Positions 1-6,045 of a stretch of 6,045 bases of DNA are shown here, piece by piece. The notes beneath the pieces were generated by a model. The model searched no databases. It was not told the DNA's origin and saw only the letters and a list, made by a program, of their open reading frames with translations. Positions within the stretch are counted from its first letter, which is position 1, and each line of letters opens with the position of its first letter. Both the position numbers and the translations under genes were made by a program. The stretch is from Oscillospiraceae bacterium (GTDB lineage: Bacteria; Bacillota; Clostridia; Oscillospirales; CAG-272): contig WREN01000153.1 in assembly GCA_009779295.1 (NCBI GenBank), forward strand, positions 1 through 6,045, given 5' to 3'.

Positions 1-81
1 TGGAAGGAAAAGATCGTGATTTCGTCGTCAAGACCATTAGTCATAGGCGAAATTGTTGAATTTAATATTAACGCTGGGTAG
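1..81 (+). CDS. Possible 3' end of an upstream gene (26 residues, truncated by window edge)
   Basis: Frame 1 is open from the first base to a TAG at 79-81 and gives 26 residues ending IVEFNINAG. Two stretches of alternating hydrophobic residues (KIVIS and EIVEFNI) would suit the last beta strands of a sandwich domain. No family can be named from this length. A competing reading, frame 3, is open to a TGA at 57-59 and gives a more charged tail, so the frame is not certain. If real, it would end about 100 bases before the binding-protein gene on the same strand. No terminator hairpin is visible between them. Confidence 0.3.
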   Translation, partial: WKEKIVISSSRPLVIGEIVEFNINAG

Positions 82-131
82 ACTATATCTAATGTAAAAT
101 ATTTAAGATTAAAGATTCATCAGAACTGGTA

Positions 132-160
132 TTGAAAAATTGTTATTTACATGTTATAAT
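132..160 (+). promoter_or_regulatory. Sigma-A/sigma-70-type promoter with extended -10
   Basis: The -35 hexamer TTGAAA (132-137, 5 of 6 consensus) and the -10 hexamer TATAAT (155-160, 6 of 6) are separated by exactly 17 bases. A TG at 152-153 makes an extended -10 (TGTTATAAT). Transcription should begin near 167-168, leaving only about 16 bases of leader before the start codon at 184. The -10 lies inside a short direct repeat, ATAATG twice plus ATA (156-170), which also creates a second -10-like GATAAT at 161-166. No palindromic operator or CRE-like site could be recognised around it. The remaining bases, 82-131, are AT-rich and show nothing I can name. Confidence 0.75.
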
Positions 161-169
161 GATAATGAT

Positions 170-176
170 AGGAGAG
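170..176 (+). promoter_or_regulatory. Ribosome binding site for the solute-binding protein
   Basis: AGGAGAG lies 7 bases upstream of the ATG at 184, a near-ideal Shine-Dalgarno sequence and spacing. It fixes the start of the lipoprotein gene. Because the predicted transcript begins at about 167-168, this site sits almost at the 5' end of the message. Confidence 0.85.
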
Positions 177-183
177 ATTTTAT

Positions 184-1632
184 ATGAAGAAATTAATTAT
201 TTTTATCATTGCAATTATAATAACATTTTTGGCGTGCAGTAATAAAGAAATTTCCAACAATCACGATAATAAAAATTCTATTAATACAACCGAAACAGAA
301 AATAACCAAGAAAAACCGTACATACCGGATAATTTACCGGATCGTGACTTCGAGAACTACACCTTCCGTATCTACACAAAAGGCGATGCTGAAGGAACTA
401 TCGACCTGTACGCAGAATCCGAAACGGGCGATCTGGTCAACGACGCGGTATACAAACGCCAGATAACGGTCGAAGAACGGTTCAATATCAAAATCGTGCA
501 GAATTATTACGACGCGAACGATTATCCCGCAAACGCCGCGCAGCGTTCGATTCTGGCCGGCGACGATGTAATCGATTTATTAACAATCCACGGCGCGAGC
601 ACAGGTTCGATAATCCAAGCCGAACTCGTCCTCGATTTGCTTACAAACATGCCGTACATCAATTTCGACGCGCCTTGGTGGTCGCAGGATGAAATCAATA
701 ACCTGCAGACGCGTGGGAAATTATATTTTCTGACGGGCGACATTAGTTATTTTGAACTCGCTTCAACGGGTTGTATGTTTTTTAATAAGGGTTTATTCGT
801 CGATTTAAAAATTGATTATCCTTACAACGACGTAATTGCCGGCAAATGGACGCTTGATAAATTTATTTCGACTGTCAAAGCGAACACGGTCGACATAAAC
901 GGCGACGGGGAAATCAAGCCCGACGACGACCGAATCGGCGTTGAGTTTCACAACGACTGGAACTACATCGTTTCAGTGTTTTACTGCGGCGGCGACAGGG
1001 TTATCACTTCCGACACCGGCGGCAATCTTACTCTCACCGTATTCAACGAGAGAACGGTCAATATTTTTGATAAGTTTTTCGATATGCTGAAAAGCGAAAC
1101 AGCGTTCGTTTATGAATATACCAAGCCCGGCAACGAATGGCAGAACACCGCTTTCCGCGGAGGGCGCGCGTTATTTTTCACGGCGTATTTGCAGGATGTT
1201 ATCACGCACAGGGATCTGGAATACGACATCGGAATACTTCCCTATCCGAAATACGATGAAGCCACGCCGAAATATTTCAATAATGTTGACGCGGGCGCGG
1301 CGGTGTTCTTAGTTCCGATAACGGCTTCAAATACCGAAAGGACCAGTATTATAATCGAAGCTTTTTCCGCGGAAGGTTACCGCACAGTTACGCCGGCGTT
1401 TTATGAGTTGTCGCTGAAAACGAAATTCTCGCGTGATAACGAATCCGAAGCGATGCTCGATTACATCAAGGACGGTCTTATATACGATTACGCGCATTTC
1501 TACAGAGAGGTTGCCGGAGATTTAAGTTTCATCGGGCGGTCGCTTTATAAAGCAAAAGATCCCAATTTCGCTTCATTTTATGAAGCAAATAAAGATAAAG
1601 CTCAGGCAAATATAGATAAATTATATCAATAA
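184..1632 (+). CDS. Extracellular solute-binding lipoprotein (family 1, probable carbohydrate ABC importer)
   Basis: This 482-residue protein is probably the lipid-anchored substrate receptor of an ABC importer, most likely for a sugar or oligosaccharide. The N-terminus is a lipoprotein signal: Lys2-Lys3, a hydrophobic run at 4-17, then Cys18 in FLAC, with Phe at -3 slightly off the usual lipobox. An Asn/Lys/Glu-rich low-complexity tether follows (about 19-45). The mature domain shows family-typical landmarks: AGDDVIDL (125-132), FFNKGLF (about 199-205), KWTLDKF (221-227), GGRALFF (about 325-331), DIGILPYPKY (348-357) and a C-terminal helical part beginning near ERT (385-387). An EF-hand-like loop, DINGDGEIKPDD, lies at 237-248. 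Length is normal for the family. The start is set by AGGAGAG 7 bases upstream. The next gene follows after 14 bases, implying co-transcription. Importer permeases are absent from the window. The ligand cannot be read from sequence; a sugar is an inference from the family and from the hydrolase-like neighbour. Confidence 0.93.
   Translation: MKKLIIFIIAIIITFLACSNKEISNNHDNKNSINTTETENNQEKPYIPDNLPDRDFENYTFRIYTKGDAEGTIDLYAESETGDLVNDAVYKRQITVEERFNIKIVQNYYDANDYPANAAQRSILAGDDVIDLLTIHGASTGSIIQAELVLDLLTNMPYINFDAPWWSQDEINNLQTRGKLYFLTGDISYFELASTGCMFFNKGLFVDLKIDYPYNDVIAGKWTLDKFISTVKANTVDINGDGEIKPDDDRIGVEFHNDWNYIVSVFYCGGDRVITSDTGGNLTLTVFNERTVNIFDKFFDMLKSETAFVYEYTKPGNEWQNTAFRGGRALFFTAYLQDVITHRDLEYDIGILPYPKYDEATPKYFNNVDAGAAVFLVPITASNTERTSIIIEAFSAEGYRTVTPAFYELSLKTKFSRDNESEAMLDYIKDGLIYDYAHFYREVAGDLSFIGRSLYKAKDPNFASFYEANKDKAQANIDKLYQ
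892..927 (+). other. EF-hand/dockerin-like calcium loop inside the binding protein
   Basis: Residues 237-248 of the binding protein read DINGDGEIKPDD. Asp237, Asn239, Asp241 and Asp248 fall at loop positions 1, 3, 5 and 12 of an EF-hand, with the usual Gly at position 6 and Ile at 8. It follows the KWTLDKF helix of the binding domain. A bound calcium ion is an inference. Only one loop is present, so it is neither a full EF-hand pair nor a dockerin. Confidence 0.55.
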
Positions 1633-1636
1633 GGAG
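1631..1636 (+). promoter_or_regulatory. Ribosome binding site overlapping the upstream stop codon
   Basis: AAGGAG begins on the last two bases of the TAA stop (1630-1632) of the binding-protein gene and lies 10 bases before the ATG at 1647. The overlap supports translation of the second gene from the same message and supports the chosen start. Confidence 0.8.
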
Positions 1637-1646
1637 CACAAAAATA

Positions 1647-3350
1647 ATGGATAATTTCTTTTTAAGCGCACTGGTCGATTTTCCGGATGATGCGATAAGC
1701 CTGTATGACGAGCAGAGTCTGGATGCAATGATGAAAAAACTTTATGAACTCGGCGTTAAGCGAGTCCATTGGCAATGTTACGGAAACCGCGCATACGGCT
1801 TGCTTTGGGATCATTCCGCTCCGAACAGCAGTGATGATTACAGTAAAAAGACAGCGGAAAATCTACCGGAGATGAATCGTTCGTTTGTTCAGGCGGCAAA
1901 ACGTTACGGTATGGAAACCGTCGCGGTAATGCGTCCCCTTGAGACGGGGATATGGCGTACTTACTCGCCGTGGTATCCGTATGAAGGCAAACCCAACGGC
2001 ATTCCGCATATCGGCGGAGATTTGCGAATGATGGCACATTTTCTGTTTGAGCATCCGGAATTGCGCGTGAAACGCAGGAGTTGGGACGTTGATCCAACCG
2101 CTACAGAAACGACGATTCGCACGATAAGGTTGTATAAACAGAACGATTACCCAACAAATATAACTAAGGAAAACATAACAATCTACACTTCTGACGATAA
2201 CAGTAATTACAAACGATATGAAAGTGATTTCATGTTTATAATTGGCAGCGAGTCGTGCAGGGAAACCGTCGTTGTACAAAAGAAATTTGTAACAAACTAT
2301 GATGAACTTGTGCTTACAAAGAAAGATGAACCAATTCTAACGCTGACATTGAGCGGGCTTAACATCACGGAACGTTACGCTGCCGTCGCGGTGACGGGAA
2401 ATGACGGGGCTGATCCTGCGGGATTATTCCGCAACGCACCCTATTACGCTATACGCTGCTTTGACGCAGATGATAACGAAATCTGTTCTACCCCCGGTTC
2501 AAATATCTACAAATGGGACAACACGAATCCTTTGGAATCCGGCTTTAACTTCGATGACGGATTCGGGTCGACTTATTTCATTGAACTTGATTCGCACGGC
2601 AAAACGGGATATCTCGTTGTATGCAAGGGTAAGAATGAATATTTGCCCGGCACGCTTTGTGAATGTGAACCTGAAGTACAAAAATTTTGGCTGTCGTTGT
2701 TGGACGACGCGCTGGACGACGATTTCGATATGTACAGCAACCGGATAGAATGCCATTCGACCATGACCGACGAACCGTTTGCTTACGGGTACAACGACTG
2801 TATCAAAAAAGAATATGCAGAACGTTTCGGTTATTGCGCTGAAAAAGATATGAATCCTCAAAAAATTGCGGGAATCAGAGGCGATAAATTCACCGAACTA
2901 TTCCTCAAAGGCGCGCGTAAAGTACGCGAGCGCGGCAAGAAAGTTGTTGCGATGCTGAACTTGGAAATGCTGCACAACCCTATACCGTTTCCGAGACAGT
3001 ACGCTTATCCGATGAATGTGGAATGGCAGTGGAAGCGTTGGCTGGACGAAATCCAACCTGACGTAATTAACTTCCGTACTTACACTTACTCGCCGGAATT
3101 CGTTTTAAACGATCCGCAATGCATGGCGATTATAAACGCCGCAGGTAAATACGGCGTTCCGATGACATATGAGCGGTATTGCTATTGGGACTTTCCGGGC
3201 GATTACAAACGTTTGCGCGATACGGGATTGTTTTCATCTTGTATATTGTACGAAACAGCCGAAATAATGAAAAGCGATCAATGCGGAGGGGTAATTGTTA
3301 CTAAACCGGAAATGTTAGATACGTTATCAAAACTTACTTCTTCCTATTGA
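1647..3350 (+). CDS. Putative cytoplasmic glycoside-hydrolase-like TIM-barrel protein with a beta-rich insert
   Basis: This 567-residue protein has no signal peptide or membrane segment and contains 14 cysteines, which fits the cytoplasm. I do not recognise a characterised family. The first ~148 residues look like the opening strands of a TIM barrel: a helix at 22-35, strand KRVHWQCYG (38-46), a helix, then GMETVAVMRP. Residues ~150-338 are a beta-rich insert beginning with IRLYK and containing TIYTSDD, LTLTLSGL and a YLPGTLCE exit. The barrel resumes at PEVQKFW (342-348) and continues through RIECHS (Glu368), TDEPFAYGY (Asp375-Glu376), a helix ending RERGKKVVAMLNLEM (Glu440), PDVINFRTYTY and MTYERYCYW (Glu509). 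Acidic residues at strand ends, with many Trp/Tyr/His, suit a glycosidase pocket, but which residues are catalytic is unknown. Its place 14 bases after a sugar-type binding protein supports a role in processing an imported glycan. The function is an inference; the gene itself is firm. Confidence 0.88.
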   Translation: MDNFFLSALVDFPDDAISLYDEQSLDAMMKKLYELGVKRVHWQCYGNRAYGLLWDHSAPNSSDDYSKKTAENLPEMNRSFVQAAKRYGMETVAVMRPLETGIWRTYSPWYPYEGKPNGIPHIGGDLRMMAHFLFEHPELRVKRRSWDVDPTATETTIRTIRLYKQNDYPTNITKENITIYTSDDNSNYKRYESDFMFIIGSESCRETVVVQKKFVTNYDELVLTKKDEPILTLTLSGLNITERYAAVAVTGNDGADPAGLFRNAPYYAIRCFDADDNEICSTPGSNIYKWDNTNPLESGFNFDDGFGSTYFIELDSHGKTGYLVVCKGKNEYLPGTLCECEPEVQKFWLSLLDDALDDDFDMYSNRIECHSTMTDEPFAYGYNDCIKKEYAERFGYCAEKDMNPQKIAGIRGDKFTELFLKGARKVRERGKKVVAMLNLEMLHNPIPFPRQYAYPMNVEWQWKRWLDEIQPDVINFRTYTYSPEFVLNDPQCMAIINAAGKYGVPMTYERYCYWDFPGDYKRLRDTGLFSSCILYETAEIMKSDQCGGVIVTKPEMLDTLSKLTSSY

Positions 3351-3386
3351 AAGAAGCGCGCAAACTGTTCGTTTTTATTGTTGACG
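3351..3386. other. Convergent intergenic gap, no clear terminator
   Basis: Only 36 bases separate the TGA of the plus-strand hydrolase-like gene from the TAG of the minus-strand permease gene. The gap holds a GCGCGC core (3356-3361) and a T-run (GTTTTTA, 3371-3377), but I could not pair a stable stem in front of the T-run. Either operon's terminator may therefore overlap the other's coding region. Confidence 0.5.
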
Positions 3387-5723
3387 CTATTTCTCAATAA
3401 TCATAGAATAAGCTGAGATTTTGCGTATCCTCCATGAAACGGCAATCGATACGATATACGCAAGTATCACAATCACGGCGCAAATTATAACCGTTAAATC
3501 AACAGGCACGGGAAGATTAACCTTTACAATCCCCATACCGCCTGTCAGCGCGGTAACCATCGGATTAAGCCCGAAATATCCCGCACCCGCTCCGATTACG
3601 ACGCCGATTAAAATAACGGGTGTCATGTTCAGCGCGATTTGATTCATAAGACGGAATGTTGTGAAACCTAACGCCTTTTGTATTCCCAACTCGTTCCTTC
3701 TGCGCAGGATAGCGGTTTTAATTACAATGTACAGTACCAATATAACCACTAAAACAGTGACCGCCGCGATTCCAACAGCAACTGCCGCGAAAATTCCGTT
3801 CATACTGTCCATCACTACGCTGAGATTGTCTTTTATATCCATAATGCTTTCAAATATATCACCTTCAGCCGCTTCGACGTTTTCAATGAACTTTTTCACA
3901 TCGCTTCCTTCGTGCAAATAAGCGTTATACCCAAAAAATTTATATTCGGGCTGAACTACAGCCATGCCTTCGCCGGTTATGATACCGTTGAACCCATTGC
4001 TGTTCATATATTGAGAAACGCCTGTGACTATATAATCTCTTTCGATTTCGCCGCTTTTTACTGTAACGGTATCGCCGACCTTTTTACCCGCGACTTTTAA
4101 AATTGCAGGGCCTAAAGCGATTTCGTTGCTGTGCTTTGGGAAACGTCCTTCAACTATCAATTGCCCTTCTAATTGCGAACAGTCTTCGGCGATTATCGTC
4201 GAAATACCTGTTTCGTCAACGAGAATCATTACGCCTGTTTCGAAACCGAACGCTTTGCGCACTTCCGGGCGCGCAAGCATTTTTTGTTTTAATTCCTCGC
4301 CGTAATCAGCGTCTTTCAGCATAAAGTTTACGTCGGGCATTTCACCTAAAAGCGCGTTTGCGAAATTATTCTGTCCGCCGCTCATATTATAATGGAAGGC
4401 AAGCCCCGCAACCGAAGCCATTGTTACCGCCGCGACGATTATACAGATTGTCGCCGCTTGTTTTTTATTCCGCACCAGTTGTTTCAACGCTAACAACAAG
4501 TCAAGCGGGCCGAACGTTTTATCCAAAGGGAACACGTTTTTGCGGAAGCTGTGAGTGGTTATACCGCCGCGGAGGGCGATGAGCGGATGTAATTTGTTGA
4601 TTCTCTGCGCCGATATAAAAGCGGTGAGTATTACTAAAAGTAAAGCCGATACTATTGAAACCGCCATCGAAAAAATATCGAATCCGGGGTTCCAGACCAA
4701 CGCGATCATCGGTTCCAATATTTTCATAATCGCGGGAATTATCGCCAGCGATATCGCGATTCCCATAGTGCCGCCTATAACCGCGACCAATCCGAATTGT
4801 AACACGATCGCTAAAACGATTTGAACGCTCCTGTAACCGACGGCTTTCTGTACGCCGATATTTGTCATGTTCTCTTCAATGCTGTTGTTTATGCGGAAAC
4901 GTATAACAATCAAGCTGATTATGAGCAGCAGAATCGCAAACACCGTTACGATTATCGCGGCGACTACAGGAATCATTGTCCTTGCCTGTTTCGCGTTATC
5001 GTAAATGAAGTCATAATATAGTCCTTCATTCGAAACTGCTTTGTTGTAATCGGCTTGCATAAAAACTGTATCATCGACGTTTTTCAAACGAGCGGAAATG
5101 AGTGTTAAATCGTTGGCGGGGAATTGCGTTTTGAATTCGTTGTATCTTTCCTCCGGAATATAAAACCGATAAATTGTGTTCATTTGCGCGCCGAACATTA
5201 TTTCTTCGATTCCGCCCGCAATGGTGAAGTTCAATTCGGTTCCCGAAAGGTTCAGTTTGTATGCGTCGCCGATTCTATATCCGCCGCTCAACATCATGAA
5301 GTATGGGATGTAGATTGCGTCGCCTTCAAACGGGAGCGATTCGCCTACAACCGACGGAGCGTCCATTCTTTGATTTCCGGTATCAGCGACAAAGAATATG
5401 AATCCGGTGCTTTTTAAATCGTTTGTGAAGAAGTCGCCCATACCGCCGATTGCGCTCAACGTTTCCGTTTCGGTTACGCCGGAGTAGTTATCGAAAAATT
5501 CTAAACCCTTATCGATCGATTCCGCGCCTGTATAGTAAATCGTCGTGTAGTGCGCCATGTGATTCTGTTCGGCGCGGTAGTCGAAGAATTTGCCGATGCC
5601 GGTAAAGATGACTAAACCGAGGTTGAGTAACATCGCCGCTACTAAAACGAATGCGAGCAAGCTGATTGCCTGACTTGTGTTTTTGCGGAAATTTGCCGCT
5701 GTAAGCATCCATATGTTTTTCAT
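3387..5723 (-). CDS. ABC transporter permease with two FtsX domains (8 predicted membrane segments)
   Basis: This 778-residue integral membrane protein is the permease partner of the ATPase just upstream. Predicted layout: TM1 (18-42); a large extracytoplasmic domain (about 43-249); TM2-4 (250-274, about 300-333, about 349-370); a cytoplasmic linker; TM5 (423-443); a second extracytoplasmic domain (about 446-643); and TM6-8 (644-670, about 700-722, 743-766). Each half carries the FtsX coupling motif after its second TM: NIGVQKAVGY (288-297) and ELGIQKALGF (678-687). Each half also ends in a related tail, RINKLHPLIALRGG (374-387) and RIRKISAYSMI. The frame stays open upstream to an ATG at 5816, but that start would overlap the ATPase by 91 bases and add an Arg-rich stretch unlike a membrane protein start. 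MKNIWMLTAANF at 5723 fits the family and has a GGGGTGG site 5 bases before it. The family includes exporters of lipids, lipoproteins and peptides, antimicrobial-peptide resistance pumps, and regulators of wall hydrolases; the cargo here is unknown. Confidence 0.92.
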   Translation of the reverse strand: MKNIWMLTAANFRKNTSQAISLLAFVLVAAMLLNLGLVIFTGIGKFFDYRAEQNHMAHYTTIYYTGAESIDKGLEFFDNYSGVTETETLSAIGGMGDFFTNDLKSTGFIFFVADTGNQRMDAPSVVGESLPFEGDAIYIPYFMMLSGGYRIGDAYKLNLSGTELNFTIAGGIEEIMFGAQMNTIYRFYIPEERYNEFKTQFPANDLTLISARLKNVDDTVFMQADYNKAVSNEGLYYDFIYDNAKQARTMIPVVAAIIVTVFAILLLIISLIVIRFRINNSIEENMTNIGVQKAVGYRSVQIVLAIVLQFGLVAVIGGTMGIAISLAIIPAIMKILEPMIALVWNPGFDIFSMAVSIVSALLLVILTAFISAQRINKLHPLIALRGGITTHSFRKNVFPLDKTFGPLDLLLALKQLVRNKKQAATICIIVAAVTMASVAGLAFHYNMSGGQNNFANALLGEMPDVNFMLKDADYGEELKQKMLARPEVRKAFGFETGVMILVDETGISTIIAEDCSQLEGQLIVEGRFPKHSNEIALGPAILKVAGKKVGDTVTVKSGEIERDYIVTGVSQYMNSNGFNGIITGEGMAVVQPEYKFFGYNAYLHEGSDVKKFIENVEAAEGDIFESIMDIKDNLSVVMDSMNGIFAAVAVGIAAVTVLVVILVLYIVIKTAILRRRNELGIQKALGFTTFRLMNQIALNMTPVILIGVVIGAGAGYFGLNPMVTALTGGMGIVKVNLPVPVDLTVIICAVIVILAYIVSIAVSWRIRKISAYSMIIEK

Positions 5724-5725
5724 TC

Positions 5726-6045
5726 TTACCACCCCATGTCTTTCAGGAATACGTTTAATGCGTTGTGACGGGTTTCGTCGTCGGTTGAATATTTTTCTAA
5801 ATTTAGTTCGCCGCATATCACGCCGTCGCGTAAGTATAGGATTCGGTTGCCGCGCTGAGCGGAGCGCAAGTCGTGCGTCACCATTACGATGCTTTGCCTT
5901 TGTTCGTTCACTTCCGTAAGCGCGTCGAGGACGGCTTTACCGTTCGCGGAGTTTAACGCGCCGGTCGGTTCGTCGGCGAAAACGATCTTCGGGTTGTTTA
6001 TCATTGCGCGGGCGATACCTGCGCGCTGCGCTTCGCCGCCGGAAA
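5726..6045 (-). CDS. ABC transporter ATPase, C-terminal part (LolD/MacB/SalX type; 5' end outside window)
   Basis: The last 105 complete codons of an ABC ATPase are present; the Walker A half lies beyond 6045. The fragment opens within the signature motif as SGGEAQRAGIARA (6043 downward), and the partial codon at 6044-6045 is compatible with the usual preceding Leu. Walker B follows as KIVFADEP (about 5966-5989) with its catalytic Glu, then a D-loop GALNS, then the H-loop His in VMVTHD (His codon 5873-5875). The C-terminus ends KDMGW with TAA at 5728-5726. The ATG at 6004 lies in the middle of the conserved RAMINNPK stretch and is not a start. The stop is 2 bases from the permease ATG, so the two form one operon and one complex. 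The ATPase would sit on the cytoplasmic face and power the FtsX-type permease. The D-loop has Asn (LNS) where many ABC ATPases have Asp. The paired permease type supports the subfamily call. Confidence 0.95.
   Translation of the reverse strand, partial: SGGEAQRAGIARAMINNPKIVFADEPTGALNSANGKAVLDALTEVNEQRQSIVMVTHDLRSAQRGNRILYLRDGVICGELNLEKYSTDDETRHNALNVFLKDMGW
5729..5735 (-). promoter_or_regulatory. Ribosome binding site for the permease (decides its start)
   Basis: On the minus strand, GGGGTGG lies 5 bases before the ATG at 5723, inside the last codons of the ATPase gene. It is an imperfect Shine-Dalgarno (T in place of A), but its spacing and the 2-base gap between the genes point to translational coupling. 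It argues for the start at 5723 over the longer frame from 5816. Confidence 0.65.

Noticed and set aside
1..44. Possible divergent minus-strand gene starting at 44 (MTNGLDDE...)
   Set aside because: No Shine-Dalgarno sequence lies upstream of it, only 14 codons are visible, and a plus-strand tail explains the same bases at least as well.
156..170. ATAATG repeats as iterons or an operator
   Set aside because: There are only two and a half copies of a 6-base AT-rich unit coinciding with the -10 region; chance and promoter constraint explain them.
1756..2279. Minus-strand open frames of 113 and 138 codons inside the hydrolase-like gene
   Set aside because: They overlap each other and the plus-strand gene, have no ribosome site I could see, and their translations look like random shadow composition rich in Arg, His and Cys.
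2499..2861. Minus-strand open frame of 120 codons inside the hydrolase-like gene
   Set aside because: It lies opposite a well-formed coding region with barrel-like motifs; no recognisable domain or context supports it.
3351..3386. Bidirectional intrinsic terminator between the convergent genes
   Set aside because: A T-run and a GCGCGC core are present, but I could not pair a stem of useful length next to the T-run.
3421..5021. Chain of plus-strand open frames opposite the permease
   Set aside because: Their Ile/Thr/Pro/Ala-rich translations are what the reverse of hydrophobic membrane codons gives; no starts or ribosome sites support them.
5124..5417. Plus-strand open frame of 97 codons opposite the permease ectodomain
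   Set aside because: It is a shadow of the permease gene, whose membrane segments and repeated FtsX motifs confirm the minus-strand reading.
5726..6004. A complete 92-residue small protein starting at 6004
   Set aside because: The Met lies within the conserved stretch between the ABC signature and Walker B, and the frame stays open to the window edge with SGGEAQR upstream, so it is the tail of a full ATPase.

Overview
The window reads as ordinary bacterial DNA of moderate GC. It most resembles the Bacillota, class Clostridia. The lineage call is an inference from three things: the style of the solute-binding lipoprotein (a short Lys/Ile-rich lipoprotein signal, then an Asn-rich tether), the Gram-positive-type FtsX/ABC exporter with two ectodomains, and strong AGGAG-type ribosome binding sites. 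No rRNA, tRNA, CRISPR array, insertion sequence or phage gene is visible.

Left part (1-3350, plus strand). A short possible 3' end of an upstream gene (1-81) is followed by about 100 AT-rich bases carrying a very good sigma-A-type promoter (132-160). This drives a two-gene unit. The first gene encodes a secreted, lipid-anchored family 1 extracellular solute-binding protein (184-1632), the kind that feeds a carbohydrate ABC importer. Fourteen bases later comes a 567-residue cytoplasmic protein (1647-3350) that looks like an unclassified glycoside-hydrolase-type TIM barrel, split by a beta-rich insert of roughly 190 residues. The simplest reading is a small glycan-use unit: capture outside the cell, then processing of an imported sugar inside it. 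No importer permease or ATPase for this binding protein lies in the window.

Right part (3387-6045, minus strand). After a 36-base convergent gap lies a second operon read in the opposite direction. It has the 3' end of an ABC ATPase of the LolD/MacB/SalX type (5726-6045, 5' end beyond the window), then, 2 bases downstream, a 778-residue permease with two FtsX domains (3387-5723). This pair should be an exporter or mechanotransmission-type ABC system. Nothing in the sequence ties it to the sugar unit.

I see no clearly novel system. The item most worth a second look is the split-barrel protein at 1647-3350, which could be an uncharacterised glycosidase family.
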